Below, in pieces: positions 28,835 through 36,432 of a DNA stretch of 40,099 nucleotides (positions are counted from its first letter, which is position 1; the number at the start of each line of letters is the position of its first letter). The stretch is from an uncultured Burkholderiales bacterium (GTDB lineage Bacteria > Pseudomonadota > Gammaproteobacteria > Burkholderiales > Burkholderiaceae_E): assembly GCA_902826305.1 (NCBI GenBank), contig CADEEH010000035.1, forward strand, positions 1-40,099, in the 5' to 3' direction. The notes beneath the pieces are model-generated. The model was not told the origin of the DNA. It was given only the letters and a program-made list of their open reading frames with translations, and searched no databases. Both the position numbers and the translations under genes were made by a program.

Positions 28835-30741
28835 TCGTCGGCACCGCGGGCCATATCGACCACGGCAAGACGACCCTGGTGCGTGCATTGACCGGGGTCG
28901 ACACCGATCGGCTGCCGGAGGAGAAACGGCGCGGGATCAGCATCGATCTCGGTTATGCGTTCCTCGACCTCCCCGGGGCCGACGAACGTATCGGCTTCAT
29001 CGACGTGCCCGGCCACGAGCGGCTGGTGCACACGATGCTGGCCGGCGCCACCGGCATCGATTTCGGTCTTCTGCTGGTCGCCGCCGACGACGGCGTGATG
29101 CCGCAGACCCGCGAACACCTGGCCGTGTTGTCGCTGCTCGGCATCACGCGGGGTGCGGCGGTGGTGACCAAGGTGGATCGCGCGGATCCGGACCGGGTCC
29201 AGGCCGTGTGTGCACAGACCCGTGCCCTGCTCGAGGGAACGCCGCTGGCCGAGGTCCCGGTGCTGCCGGTGTCGGCGATCGACGGTGCCGGCGTCGATGC
29301 ATTGAAGACGCTGCTGTTCGAGCAGGCGCGTCACCATCGGCCGCAGGACGGGTCGGGACAGTTGTTCCGGATGGCGATCGATCGTGTCTTCACGCTCGAA
29401 GGCCTCGGCACCGTGGTCACCGGCACCATCCGGGCCGGTGCGGTGACTGTTGGTGATCCGCTGCTGCTCGCGCCGACGATGACCGAGGTCAGGGTGCGCA
29501 GCCTGCATGCCCAGAACCGCGCGGTGCAGCGGGCGTGTGCCGGGCAGCGCTGCGCGATCGCGCTGGGTGGCGTGGCGCGCGAACGGATCTCGCGTGGCCA
29601 CTGGATCGTCGCGCCGCAGGCCGCATTGTCCACCGATCGGATCGATGCGGAACTGGCCGTCTGGCCGGGCGAGAGCACGGTGCTGCGCTCGGGTGCCCCG
29701 GTGCTGGTGCACCTGGGCACCGCGTCGCTGCCGGGCACGGTCGCGGTCCTCGACGGACCGTCGGTTGCCCCGGGCGCGAGCGGCCGGGTCCAGCTCGTGC
29801 TCAGGCAGCCGGTGGGTGCGTGGCACTCGGATCGTGTCGTGTTGCGCGACGTGTCCGCGACGCGGACGATCGCCGGCGGCCGGGTGCTCGATCCGTTCGG
29901 CCCGGTCCGTTACCGGCGGACCGTGCAGCGCCAGGCCGAACTGCAGGCGGCCTGTGCACCCGACCCGTCGAGCCGCATCGAGCAGCTGCTCGCGGTCAGC
30001 GCACAGGGTGTCGATCTGCGCCGCTTCGCGGCCGCGCAGGGGTGCCCGCGCGAGATGCTCCAGGCGGGCATCGAGCGCGGCGGCATCGCCTATGGCGACT
30101 GGGCGATCGGCCAGTCGCAGCTCGCGGGTGCGCGCACGACGGTGCTCGAAGGCCTGTCACGATTCCATCAGTCGCACCCGGACGAACTCGGTCCCGATGC
30201 CGCGCGGCTTCGCCGCCTGTCGCTGCCGCGGCTGCCGGAACCGCTGTGGCGAGGGCTGCTCGCCGGGTTGCAGCAGGATGGTGAACTCGTCGTCCGCGGT
30301 GCACTCGTGCATCGCCCGGATCATGGCGTGCGCCTGTCGGCCGCCGACGAGCGGATCGCGCAGAAGGCCGCGCCGCGGCTGGCGGCGGCCCGCTTCGAGG
30401 GCGCCTGGGTGCGTGATCTCGCCCGCGACTGCGCCGAGCCGGAACCGTCGATGCGCACCGCGCTGGCCCGGATGGCCCAGCGTGGCGATCTGCATCAGGT
30501 GGTGCGCGACCTGTACTATCCGTCCGCGGTGATGGCCGAGCTGGCGGCGATCGTGCGTGCGGTGTCCGATCAGCACGATGCCGAGGTGACCGCCGCGCGT
30601 TTCCGTGACGCCACCGGACTGGGCCGCAAGCGGGCGATCCAGGTGCTCGAATACTTCGACCGTATCGGGCTGCTGCGCCGGGTGGGTGACGTGCACCGGT
30701 TGCGGACCGACACCGCCCTGTTCGCGTCGAGCACGGCATGA
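28831..30741 (+). CDS. selB: Selenocysteine-specific elongation factor SelB
   Basis: A 636-residue GTPase that delivers Sec-tRNA(Sec) to UGA codons marked by a SECIS hairpin. The N-terminus [22 protein letters not shown] holds the P-loop (GHIDHGKT, 7-14). Switch and base motifs follow: [25 protein letters not shown] and VTKVDRAD. Domains II and III of the EF-Tu type follow. The C-terminal 250 residues are the winged-helix repeats that bind the SECIS, ending [30 protein letters not shown]. Length is close to E. coli SelB (614). ATG 28831 overlaps the selA stop. The tRNA-Sec gene begins 26 bp after its stop. Confidence 0.97.
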   Translation: MIVGTAGHIDHGKTTLVRALTGVDTDRLPEEKRRGISIDLGYAFLDLPGADERIGFIDVPGHERLVHTMLAGATGIDFGLLLVAADDGVMPQTREHLAVLSLLGITRGAAVVTKVDRADPDRVQAVCAQTRALLEGTPLAEVPVLPVSAIDGAGVDALKTLLFEQARHHRPQDGSGQLFRMAIDRVFTLEGLGTVVTGTIRAGAVTVGDPLLLAPTMTEVRVRSLHAQNRAVQRACAGQRCAIALGGVARERISRGHWIVAPQAALSTDRIDAELAVWPGESTVLRSGAPVLVHLGTASLPGTVAVLDGPSVAPGASGRVQLVLRQPVGAWHSDRVVLRDVSATRTIAGGRVLDPFGPVRYRRTVQRQAELQAACAPDPSSRIEQLLAVSAQGVDLRRFAAAQGCPREMLQAGIERGGIAYGDWAIGQSQLAGARTTVLEGLSRFHQSHPDELGPDAARLRRLSLPRLPEPLWRGLLAGLQQDGELVVRGALVHRPDHGVRLSAADERIAQKAAPRLAAARFEGAWVRDLARDCAEPEPSMRTALARMAQRGDLHQVVRDLYYPSAVMAELAAIVRAVSDQHDAEVTAARFRDATGLGRKRAIQVLEYFDRIGLLRRVGDVHRLRTDTALFASSTA

Positions 30742-30767
30742 GCCGGGCGGTTGCCGAGATGATATCT

Positions 30768-30863
30768 GGAGGGGAAACGTCCCTGGTGGGGCGGCCGGGC
30801 TTCAAACCCGGTGGGTGGCGCCATGCGTCGCCGGGCGGGTTCGACTCCCACTCCCCTCCGCCA
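30768..30863 (+). tRNA. selC: tRNA-Sec (anticodon UCA)
   Basis: A 96-nt gene including encoded CCA (30861-30863). An 8-bp acceptor stem pairs GGAGGGGA with TCCCCTCC, followed by discriminator G. The D arm has a short 4-nt loop (GTCCC-TGGT-GGGGC). A 5-bp anticodon stem, CCGGG/CCCGG, encloses CTTCAAA with anticodon TCA at 30802-30804. A long variable arm has stem GGCG/CGCC, and the T loop is TTCGACT. The long acceptor stem, UCA anticodon and extra arm are diagnostic of bacterial tRNA-Sec. The T stem as drawn has one C-A mismatch. It lies between selB and the GcvH-like gene, in the same direction. Confidence 0.96.
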
Positions 30864-30916
30864 ATCCAGTCCGCCGAGGCCGCGACGCCCCGGCGGACAC
30901 CATCGGAGGCTTCGCG

Positions 30917-31354
30917 ATGAGTCCGATGCCACCAGCCCGGGCGGATTTCCCCGGCCACCTGTACTACCTGGTCGAACACGACGTCTGGGCCGACGTGCAC
31001 GACGACGGCACGGCCACGGTCGGCATCACCGCCCTGGGCATCAAGCTGTCGGGCGAGATCTACATGTGCCGCGCCAAGCCGGCCGGCAGCGTGATCCTGC
31101 AGGGGCGGGCGGTCGCGGTGGTCGAGCTGGCCAAGGCGATCGTCTCGGTCAAGAGCGCGGTGACCGGCACGATCGTCGAGATCAACCGGACGCTGGAGAT
31201 GCAGCCCGAACGGGTCCACGCCGACCCGTACGGCGACGGCTGGATCGCACGACTGCGGCTGGCCGACTTCGCGGCCGACCGCGGTGCGCTCGCCCACGGT
31301 GAGGCCGTGCACGAGGCGATGGCTCGCCATGCGGCCGGCCTGCGCGATGCCTGA
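30917..31354 (+). CDS. Stand-alone GcvH-like lipoyl-carrier protein in the sel operon
   Basis: 145 residues with the GcvH fold pattern. HLYYLVEHDVWADVHDDGTATVGITALG is followed by VVELAKAIVSVKSAVTGTIVEIN, where Lys73 aligns with the lipoylated lysine of glycine-cleavage H protein (ESVKA context), and then VHADPYGDGWIARLRL. It starts 53 bp after tRNA-Sec with GGAGG seven bases before ATG. No gcvT, gcvP, lipoate ligase or lipoyl synthase gene is nearby, so a role in glycine cleavage is not supported by context. GcvH-like lipoyl proteins with other roles exist, such as LbpA in sulfur oxidation, and they tend to sit beside DsrE/TusA sulfur carriers, as here. Its precise job in a selenium/formate locus is unknown. 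Confidence 0.85.
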   Translation: MSPMPPARADFPGHLYYLVEHDVWADVHDDGTATVGITALGIKLSGEIYMCRAKPAGSVILQGRAVAVVELAKAIVSVKSAVTGTIVEINRTLEMQPERVHADPYGDGWIARLRLADFAADRGALAHGEAVHEAMARHAAGLRDA

Positions 31355-31364
31355 GGGTGGCACC

Positions 31365-31796
31365 GTGACCGGCGGATCGATGCGCGACGAACCGACACGA
31401 CCAGCGGCCGACGCGGCGCAGGCCAGCGGCCTGGCGATCCTGCTCTGGTCGTGCGAGCCGGAGGAGGCGCCGCACCGGCTGTTCGCTCCGTTCTTCCACG
31501 CCGCGACGGCGGCGGCGTTCGACCTGCCGGTCGAGGTCTACTTCACCGCGCGCAGCGTGCACCTGCTCGCACCGGGTGTCGCCGAGCGGCTGCACACGGG
31601 CGAGTCCGGCAAGACGGTGCTGGACGCGATGCGCGAGGCCATCGGCCACGGCGCGGTGTTCCTCGCCTGCAGCGATGCGCTCCAGGCCCATGGTCTGGCC
31701 GACACGCCGCTGATCGCCGAGTGCGGCGGTCGCGGCGGCTCGGTGCAGTTCATCACGCGCGTGATGGACCTGCGCTGGCGTTGCCTGGTCTACTGA
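31365..31796 (+). CDS. DsrE-like small protein next to the GcvH-like gene
   Basis: About 143 residues. The core has the DsrE/DsrF fold pattern: LAILLWSCEPEEAPHRLFAPF, AAAFDLPVEVYFTARSVHLL, and VFLACSDALQAHGL, where Cys102 is at the position of the conserved sulfur-binding cysteine of DsrE/TusD proteins. Other cysteines are Cys30, Cys120 and Cys140. Members of this superfamily carry persulfide sulfur, and DsrE-like domains also occur in YedF proteins linked to selenium metabolism. I chose GTG 31365 because GAGGGTGG lies just upstream. ATG 31347, overlapping the GcvH-like stop, and ATG 31380 are alternatives. It is the last gene of the co-directional block and converges with the PHA depolymerase. 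Confidence 0.72.
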   Translation: MTGGSMRDEPTRPAADAAQASGLAILLWSCEPEEAPHRLFAPFFHAATAAAFDLPVEVYFTARSVHLLAPGVAERLHTGESGKTVLDAMREAIGHGAVFLACSDALQAHGLADTPLIAECGGRGGSVQFITRVMDLRWRCLVY

Positions 31797-31829
31797 CCGA
31801 TCCGGACCGATCGACCGATCCGGGCCGGG

Positions 31830-33050
31830 TCACTGCGACAGATGGATCACGTCGCGGACCATCGGGTAGATCTGCGTCTGCCAGCGTTTGCCGCTGAACA
31901 CGCCATAGTGGCCGACGTTCGGCTGCACGTAGTGGGTGCGCAGGTAGGCACGCAGGCTGGAGGCGAGGTCCTGCGCCGCGAGCGTCTGGCCGATCGAACA
32001 GATGTCGTCGCGTTCACCCTCGACCGTCAGCAGCGCGGTGCGCCGGATCGCCTTCGGGTCGACCTTGCGCCCGCGGTACGTCAGCTCGCCGCGCGGCAGC
32101 GAATACTCCTGGAACACCTTGCTGACCGTCTCGAGGTAGAAGTCGGCCGACAGGTCGGCCACCGCCATGTACTCCTCGTAGAAGGTGCGGGTGATCTCGG
32201 CCTTGTCGAACTCGTCGTCGACCAGCTGGCGGTAGTATTCCTTGAACGCGTGGACATGGCGTTCCTTGTTCATGTTGATGAACGCCGACAGCTGCACCAC
32301 GCCCGGATACACACGCCGACCCGCGCCGCGGTGTCGCCACGGCACGTTGCTGATCAGCCGCGTCTTGAACCACTCGATCGGTTTGCTGGTCGCGAGCCGG
32401 TTGACTTCGGTCGGGTTGATCCGGCAGTCGATCGGTCCGGCCATCAGCGTCAGCGACGCCGGTGTCGCCGGGTGATCCTCCTCGGCCATCAGTGCGACCG
32501 CGGCCAGCGAGGCCACACAGGGCTGACAGACCGCGATCACGTTGGCGCCCGGGCCCATCGCGGCCAGGAAATCGATCACGTGTTGGGTGTACTCGTCCAG
32601 CCCGAACGGCCCTTCGGCCAGCGGCACGTCACGCACGTTGTGCCAGTCGGTCACGTAGACGTCGTGGTCCTGCAGCGCCGTTCGCACCGTATCACGCAGC
32701 AGTGTCGCGAAGTGGCCGGACATCGGTGCGACCACCAGCACCTTCGGCTCGACCGCGCCGCTCGCCTTGCGAAAACGCAGCAGCGTCGCGAACGGTGTCC
32801 TCTGGACGACTTGCTCCTCGACCGGCACCAACTCGTCCTTGACCCGCACGTCGTCGATCCGCCAGGGCGGCCGGTGATGGGTGACTTCCGCCATCTCGAT
32901 CACGCGGCAGGCCGCGGCCAGGTGGCGCGCGCCGCGTGCCTGCGACAGCGGATGGCGCGACTCCTCGAGCATCGGCACCGCGATCCGTGCCAGCGCCCGG
33001 ATCGGCCACATCATCTGCGCGTGTGTCTGGTAGGTGTGGTAAAGCATCAT
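31830..33050 (-). CDS. phaZ: Intracellular polyhydroxyalkanoate depolymerase
   Basis: 406 residues, the usual length of intracellular PhaZ1/PhaZ enzymes of the Ralstonia type. The N-terminus LYHTYQTHAQMMWPIRALARIA is typical. The nucleophile is a cysteine in the VCQP motif (Cys175; Cys178 is an extra nearby cysteine), and the remaining triad is suggested by ERDDICSIGQT and by the His of NVGHYGVFSGKRW. The enzyme mobilises stored short-chain PHA granules in the cytosol. ATG 33050 follows GGAGGGAG on the minus strand. No phaC, phaA or phaB genes are in the window. It diverges from the glutathione-S-transferase-like gene. Confidence 0.93.
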   Translation of the reverse strand: MMLYHTYQTHAQMMWPIRALARIAVPMLEESRHPLSQARGARHLAAACRVIEMAEVTHHRPPWRIDDVRVKDELVPVEEQVVQRTPFATLLRFRKASGAVEPKVLVVAPMSGHFATLLRDTVRTALQDHDVYVTDWHNVRDVPLAEGPFGLDEYTQHVIDFLAAMGPGANVIAVCQPCVASLAAVALMAEEDHPATPASLTLMAGPIDCRINPTEVNRLATSKPIEWFKTRLISNVPWRHRGAGRRVYPGVVQLSAFINMNKERHVHAFKEYYRQLVDDEFDKAEITRTFYEEYMAVADLSADFYLETVSKVFQEYSLPRGELTYRGRKVDPKAIRRTALLTVEGERDDICSIGQTLAAQDLASSLRAYLRTHYVQPNVGHYGVFSGKRWQTQIYPMVRDVIHLSQ

Positions 33051-33122
33051 GTCCGCTCCCTCCGCCCGCCGTCTGGCAGGTGGTCGTCATGCGTTGTCGG
33101 CCGCGTGACGATCGCGACGCGC

Positions 33123-33138
33123 TGGCACAGCCCTTGCA
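33123..33138 (+). promoter_or_regulatory. Sigma-54 (RpoN) promoter of the glutathione-S-transferase-like gene
   Basis: TGGCACAGCCCTTGCA matches the sigma-54 consensus TGGCAC-N5-TTGCA with the -24 GG (33124-33125) and -12 GC (33136-33137) 10 bp apart. Transcription would start near 33149, 24 bp before ATG 33173. Activation would need an enhancer-binding protein, whose site I could not identify. Confidence 0.7.
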
Positions 33139-33172
33139 CTTCCCTGTCGACCACCCGCGAGGAGCGCGATCG

Positions 33173-33931
33173 ATGAACGCCGTGACCAGAGCCAGACCGA
33201 AGACCCCGGCAGCCCGGAAGGCGCCGGCGGCGAAGAAGGCTCCGGCCCGATCCGCCCCCCGATCCCGTCCGGCCGCAACCCGGGCGACGCTGACCCTCAG
33301 CAGCAAGAATTATTCCTCCTGGTCGCTGCGGGGCTGGCTGTTGTGCCGGTTCGCCGGATTGGACGTCCAGGAAGTGATGGTACCCCCGGACGACGCCAAT
33401 GCGCGGCGCGAGTTGCTGCTGCTGGCTCCCTCGATCCTGGTGCCCTGCCTGACACACGACGGCGCGAAGGTCTGGAACACGCTGGCGATCGCCCAGTACC
33501 TGAACGAGGTCTGCCCGGACGCCGGCCTGCTGCCGGCGGATCGACTCGCCCGTGCTCACTGCCGCTCGATCTGCGGCGAGATGAACTCCGGCTTCGCCAA
33601 CCTGCGTTCGTCCTTGCCGATGAACCTCAAGGGCCATTTTCCGAAGCACAAGATCTGGAACGGTGCGGTGCCCGACATCGAACGGGTGGTCGAGATCTGG
33701 AGCGAGTGCCTGTCGGCCTATGGCGGCCCGTTCCTGTTCGGCCGCCACCGGACGATGGCCGACGCGATGTTCGCGCCGGTCGTGACCCGGTTCCTCACCT
33801 ACGACGTCAAGCTGGACGACGCCTGCGCCGGCTACTGCCGGACGATCATGGCGATGCCGGAGATGAAGGAATGGGTCGCGGCGGCCAGGCTCGAGCCGGA
33901 AGAAATCGAAGAACTCGACATGGACTTCTAG
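33173..33931 (+). CDS. Glutathione S-transferase-like protein with histone-H1-like N-terminal tail
   Basis: 252 residues. Residues about 39-250 are a GST: the thioredoxin-like half opens with LTLSSKNYSSWSLRGWLLCRFAGL, has PSILVPCL and the NTLAIAQYLNEVCP helix, and the helical half ends with FLFGRHRTMADAMFAPVVTRFLTY. This is the YfcF/GstA-like type; the zeta-class SSCSxR pattern of maleylacetoacetate isomerase is absent. Residues 1-38 are rich in Ala, Pro, Lys and Arg (KTPAARKAPAAKKAPARS), like bacterial H1-type DNA-binding tails. ATG 33173 has GAGGAG upstream, so the tail is probably translated. It is preceded by a sigma-54 promoter and diverges from phaZ. Confidence 0.84.
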   Translation: MNAVTRARPKTPAARKAPAAKKAPARSAPRSRPAATRATLTLSSKNYSSWSLRGWLLCRFAGLDVQEVMVPPDDANARRELLLLAPSILVPCLTHDGAKVWNTLAIAQYLNEVCPDAGLLPADRLARAHCRSICGEMNSGFANLRSSLPMNLKGHFPKHKIWNGAVPDIERVVEIWSECLSAYGGPFLFGRHRTMADAMFAPVVTRFLTYDVKLDDACAGYCRTIMAMPEMKEWVAAARLEPEEIEELDMDF

Positions 33932-34099
33932 AATCCGTCCCGAAGCTACTGCGCGTCCCGATTTGTGCGTTCCGGTGCTCAGCGTACTGCGCGTACGCTT
34001 GCGCTCCTCGCGCGCAACTCGGGCCTGCTCGCGACGCTTCTGAACGGATTCTGGCGGCGCGGCCCTTGCGCAGCGGACGTCTCGCCGATCCACGACCGG
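33932..34099. other. Intergenic region between convergent genes with hairpin and direct repeat
   Basis: 168 bp without a gene. It holds a 10-bp direct repeat TACTGCGCGT (33947-33956 and 33985-33994) and a hairpin AGCGTAC-TGCGC-GTACGCT (33981-33999). The hairpin could terminate transcription from either side, but no T-run follows. The stretch may be a copy of a dispersed intergenic repeat; that is an inference from its texture only. Confidence 0.35.
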
Positions 34100-34531
34100 T
34101 CATTTCGCCTTCTCCCACGGCGTGGGGGCGGGGATGTCGCACAGGGGGGCGACGTCGACCGTCTTGAAATCCGCGGGGGAGACGATCTCCAGGTACTCCA
34201 TGTCGGGTGAATAGTCGAACAGGTAGTGCACGATGCCGGGGCGCTGGTGCACACAGTCACCGGCTTCGACCAGCACCACCTGGTCCTCGTACATGAACCT
34301 GGCCCAACCCTTGGTCATGATCACGATCTGGAACTCCGCCTCGTGCCGGTGCCATCCGGTGCCCTTCTCCGGTGCCATGTTCGCCTTCACGAGGTGTGCG
34401 ATCACCTTTCCGTGCGTCGCGTCGGCGACGCCGAGGTCCTTGTAGAGGAAGAAGTCGCGCAGCCCGTCGCTGCGCCAGGGTGTGTCCGCCGGCTTGACGT
34501 GCGAGAACTTCGTCGTGGTCCTGTCCAGCAT
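34100..34531 (-). CDS. Small cupin-domain protein
   Basis: 143 residues with one cupin barrel. Motif 1 is GTGWHRHEAEFQIVIMTKG, giving His61 and His63 as metal ligands; Gln68 stands where the usual Glu would be, with Glu64 and Glu66 nearby. Motif 2 is GDCVHQRPGIVHYLFDYS with His102. Function is not assignable from sequence; the family includes dioxygenases, isomerases and sensors. GGGAGG lies seven bases before ATG 34531. It is the last gene of the minus-strand block containing fumarylacetoacetase, a VOC protein and HPPD, 66 bp after fahA, so a role in tyrosine or homogentisate breakdown is possible. Confidence 0.83.
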   Translation of the reverse strand: MLDRTTTKFSHVKPADTPWRSDGLRDFFLYKDLGVADATHGKVIAHLVKANMAPEKGTGWHRHEAEFQIVIMTKGWARFMYEDQVVLVEAGDCVHQRPGIVHYLFDYSPDMEYLEIVSPADFKTVDVAPLCDIPAPTPWEKAK

Positions 34532-34597
34532 GGTGCAGCCTCCCGCGAAATTGACGACATCGCGGTTGCATGCACAACGCGTTCCAAGAACGCGGGA

Positions 34598-35881
34598 TCA
34601 GCCGGGCAGCGTCGGAGGCGGCAGCACGCTGCCGCGGCATTCGCCGAAACCGATCGTGCGCCGGCCGGCCCGTTCGCAGCGCGCGCGCAGGATCACCGTG
34701 TCGCCGTCCTCGAGGAACGTGTGCTGCCGGCCGTCGGACAACGTCAATGCCTGGCGGCCGCCGGCGGTCAGTTCCAGCAGCGAGCCGCCCTGTGCCGGCT
34801 GCGGGCCGGACAACGTGCCGGTGCCCAGCAGATCCCCGCTGTCGAGGTTGCAGCCGTTGCAGGTGTGATGGGTGACCAGTTGCGCGGCGGTCCAGTAGGC
34901 GTCGGCATAACTCGAGCGGCTGAGCAGGTCGCCCGCATGACCGGCATCACGCATCGCGCCCGTCTGCAGGTGGACCTCGAGCGCGATCTCGATCACGCCG
35001 CGTTCCCGGTTGTCCGCCGAATCCAGATAAGGCAACGGCGCGGGATCACCGGCGGGTCGCGTGAACGGGCGCCGGAACGGCGCCAGCGCCTCCATCGTGA
35101 CGATCCAGGGCGAGATCGTCGTCGCGAAGTTCTTCGCCAGGAACGGCCCCAGCGGCTGATACTCCCAGGCCTGGATGTCGCGTGCGCTCCAGTCGTTGAG
35201 CAGCACGACACCGAACAGGTGCTCCTCGGCGCTGGCCATCGGGATCGGCTCACCCGGGTCGTTCGGCTGGCCGACGATCAACCCGAGTTCGAGTTCATAG
35301 TCCAGGCGCGCGCTCGGACCGAACGACGGGGCCTTGTCGGCCGCGCCGCCCTGCTGGCCGAGCGGGCGGCGGAAACGGCCCGGACTGACCTGGATCGACG
35401 AGGCCCGGCCGTGATATCCGATCGGCACCCACTTGTAGTTCGGCAGCAGCGGATTGTCCGGCCGGAACAGGCGGCCGACACTCAGCGCGTGATGGATGCC
35501 GGTGTAGAAGTCGGTGTAGTCGCGGATCGGGCAGGGCAGGCCGAGCTCGACCGCCGACTGCGCGATCAGCGCCTCGTGCACCCGGGACGCCGGCGGTGCA
35601 TCGGCGGCGAGTGAACGGCTGATCAGATGGCGCAGCGTGCGCCGCGCGGCCGGCGTCAGCTTCAGGATCCGCGTGATGTCGTCGTGGTCGAGCAGCCCGG
35701 CCTGCTTCAGGCCGAGCACCTGGTCACCGATCGCGACACCGATCCGCCAGTCGCTGTCGCCCGGACGACGGAAGCGCCCGAAGGGCAGGTTCTGGATCGG
35801 GAAGTCGGTGGCCGGCTCGTTGGCCGACGCCACCCAGCTCGTCAGCGCCGGATCGTGGGTGTCGTCGAGCGCCGCGATCAT
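34598..35881 (-). CDS. fahA: Fumarylacetoacetase
   Basis: 427 residues. It hydrolyses 4-fumarylacetoacetate to fumarate and acetoacetate, the last step of the homogentisate pathway. The active-site residues known from the mouse enzyme are all recognisable: Asp124 in DYTDFYTGIHHA, catalytic His131, metal ligands Glu196 and Glu198 in LDYELELG, Asp230 in LLNDWSARDIQAWE, and Lys250. Length is normal. Its ATG overlaps the stop of the VOC gene by 4 bp (ATGA), so the two are translationally coupled. Confidence 0.95.
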   Translation of the reverse strand: MIAALDDTHDPALTSWVASANEPATDFPIQNLPFGRFRRPGDSDWRIGVAIGDQVLGLKQAGLLDHDDITRILKLTPAARRTLRHLISRSLAADAPPASRVHEALIAQSAVELGLPCPIRDYTDFYTGIHHALSVGRLFRPDNPLLPNYKWVPIGYHGRASSIQVSPGRFRRPLGQQGGAADKAPSFGPSARLDYELELGLIVGQPNDPGEPIPMASAEEHLFGVVLLNDWSARDIQAWEYQPLGPFLAKNFATTISPWIVTMEALAPFRRPFTRPAGDPAPLPYLDSADNRERGVIEIALEVHLQTGAMRDAGHAGDLLSRSSYADAYWTAAQLVTHHTCNGCNLDSGDLLGTGTLSGPQPAQGGSLLELTAGGRQALTLSDGRQHTFLEDGDTVILRARCERAGRRTIGFGECRGSVLPPPTLPG

Positions 35882-36417
35882 TGCTTGAATTCACGCTCGT
35901 GCAGGAACGCGGCGTGGTTCGGCGCGCGTTTGGTCTTCGACCATTCGTCGAGCATCTGCCACTTGACGGCATCGAGCCGCTCGATCGTCTTCGCCTCCTC
36001 GGGGTCCGGGCAGGCGAGTTCGACACGGTGGCCGTTCGGGTCGAAGAAATAGATCGAATGGAACGCGCCGTGGTCGGTGACACCGAGCACCTCGACCCCG
36101 TTGGCCTCGAGGTGTCGACGATACTCGAGCAGTTCGTCGCGGTCCTTGACGCGGAACGCGATGTGCTGCACCCACTCGGGGGTGTTCGGATCCCGGCCCA
36201 TCTCCGGATACGTCGGCAGCTCGAAGAACGCGAGCACATTGCCGTTGCCGGCGTCCAGGAAGATGTGCATGTACGGGTCCGGCGCCTTCGTCGACGGCAC
36301 CTGGTTCTCCGCGATCGCCAGCACGAAGTCCATGTTCAGCATCTTCTTGTACCACTCGACGGTCGTCTTGGCGTCCCGGCAGCGGTACGCGACATGGTGG
36401 ATGCGATCGATTTTCAC
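35878..36417 (-). CDS. VOC-family (glyoxalase/extradiol dioxygenase-fold) protein between hppD and fahA
   Basis: 179 residues in a single VOC module followed by a helical, charged C-terminal extension (about 140-179). Likely metal ligands are His8 (RIHHVAYRC), His85 (VQHIAFRV) and Glu133 (FFDPNGHRVELACP), the His-His-Glu set of type I extradiol dioxygenases and other VOC metalloenzymes. The substrate is unknown. It starts at GTG 36417, preceded by AAGGAGG, 15 bp after the hppD stop, and overlaps fahA by 4 bp. This position suggests a function in the same tyrosine/homogentisate pathway. Confidence 0.85.
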   Translation of the reverse strand: MKIDRIHHVAYRCRDAKTTVEWYKKMLNMDFVLAIAENQVPSTKAPDPYMHIFLDAGNGNVLAFFELPTYPEMGRDPNTPEWVQHIAFRVKDRDELLEYRRHLEANGVEVLGVTDHGAFHSIYFFDPNGHRVELACPDPEEAKTIERLDAVKWQMLDEWSKTKRAPNHAAFLHEREFKQ

Positions 36418-36432
36418 TCTGGTCCTCCTTCG

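Noticed and set aside
30917-31354. Canonical glycine-cleavage H protein
   Set aside because: The fold and lysine fit, but there are no gcvT or gcvP genes and the context is a selenium/formate operon, so it is reported as GcvH-like only.
33173-33931. Maleylacetoacetate isomerase (zeta-class GST) that would complete the tyrosine pathway
   Set aside because: The N-terminal motif is NYSSWSLR, not the zeta-class SSCSxR pattern, and the gene is on the opposite strand with its own sigma-54 promoter.
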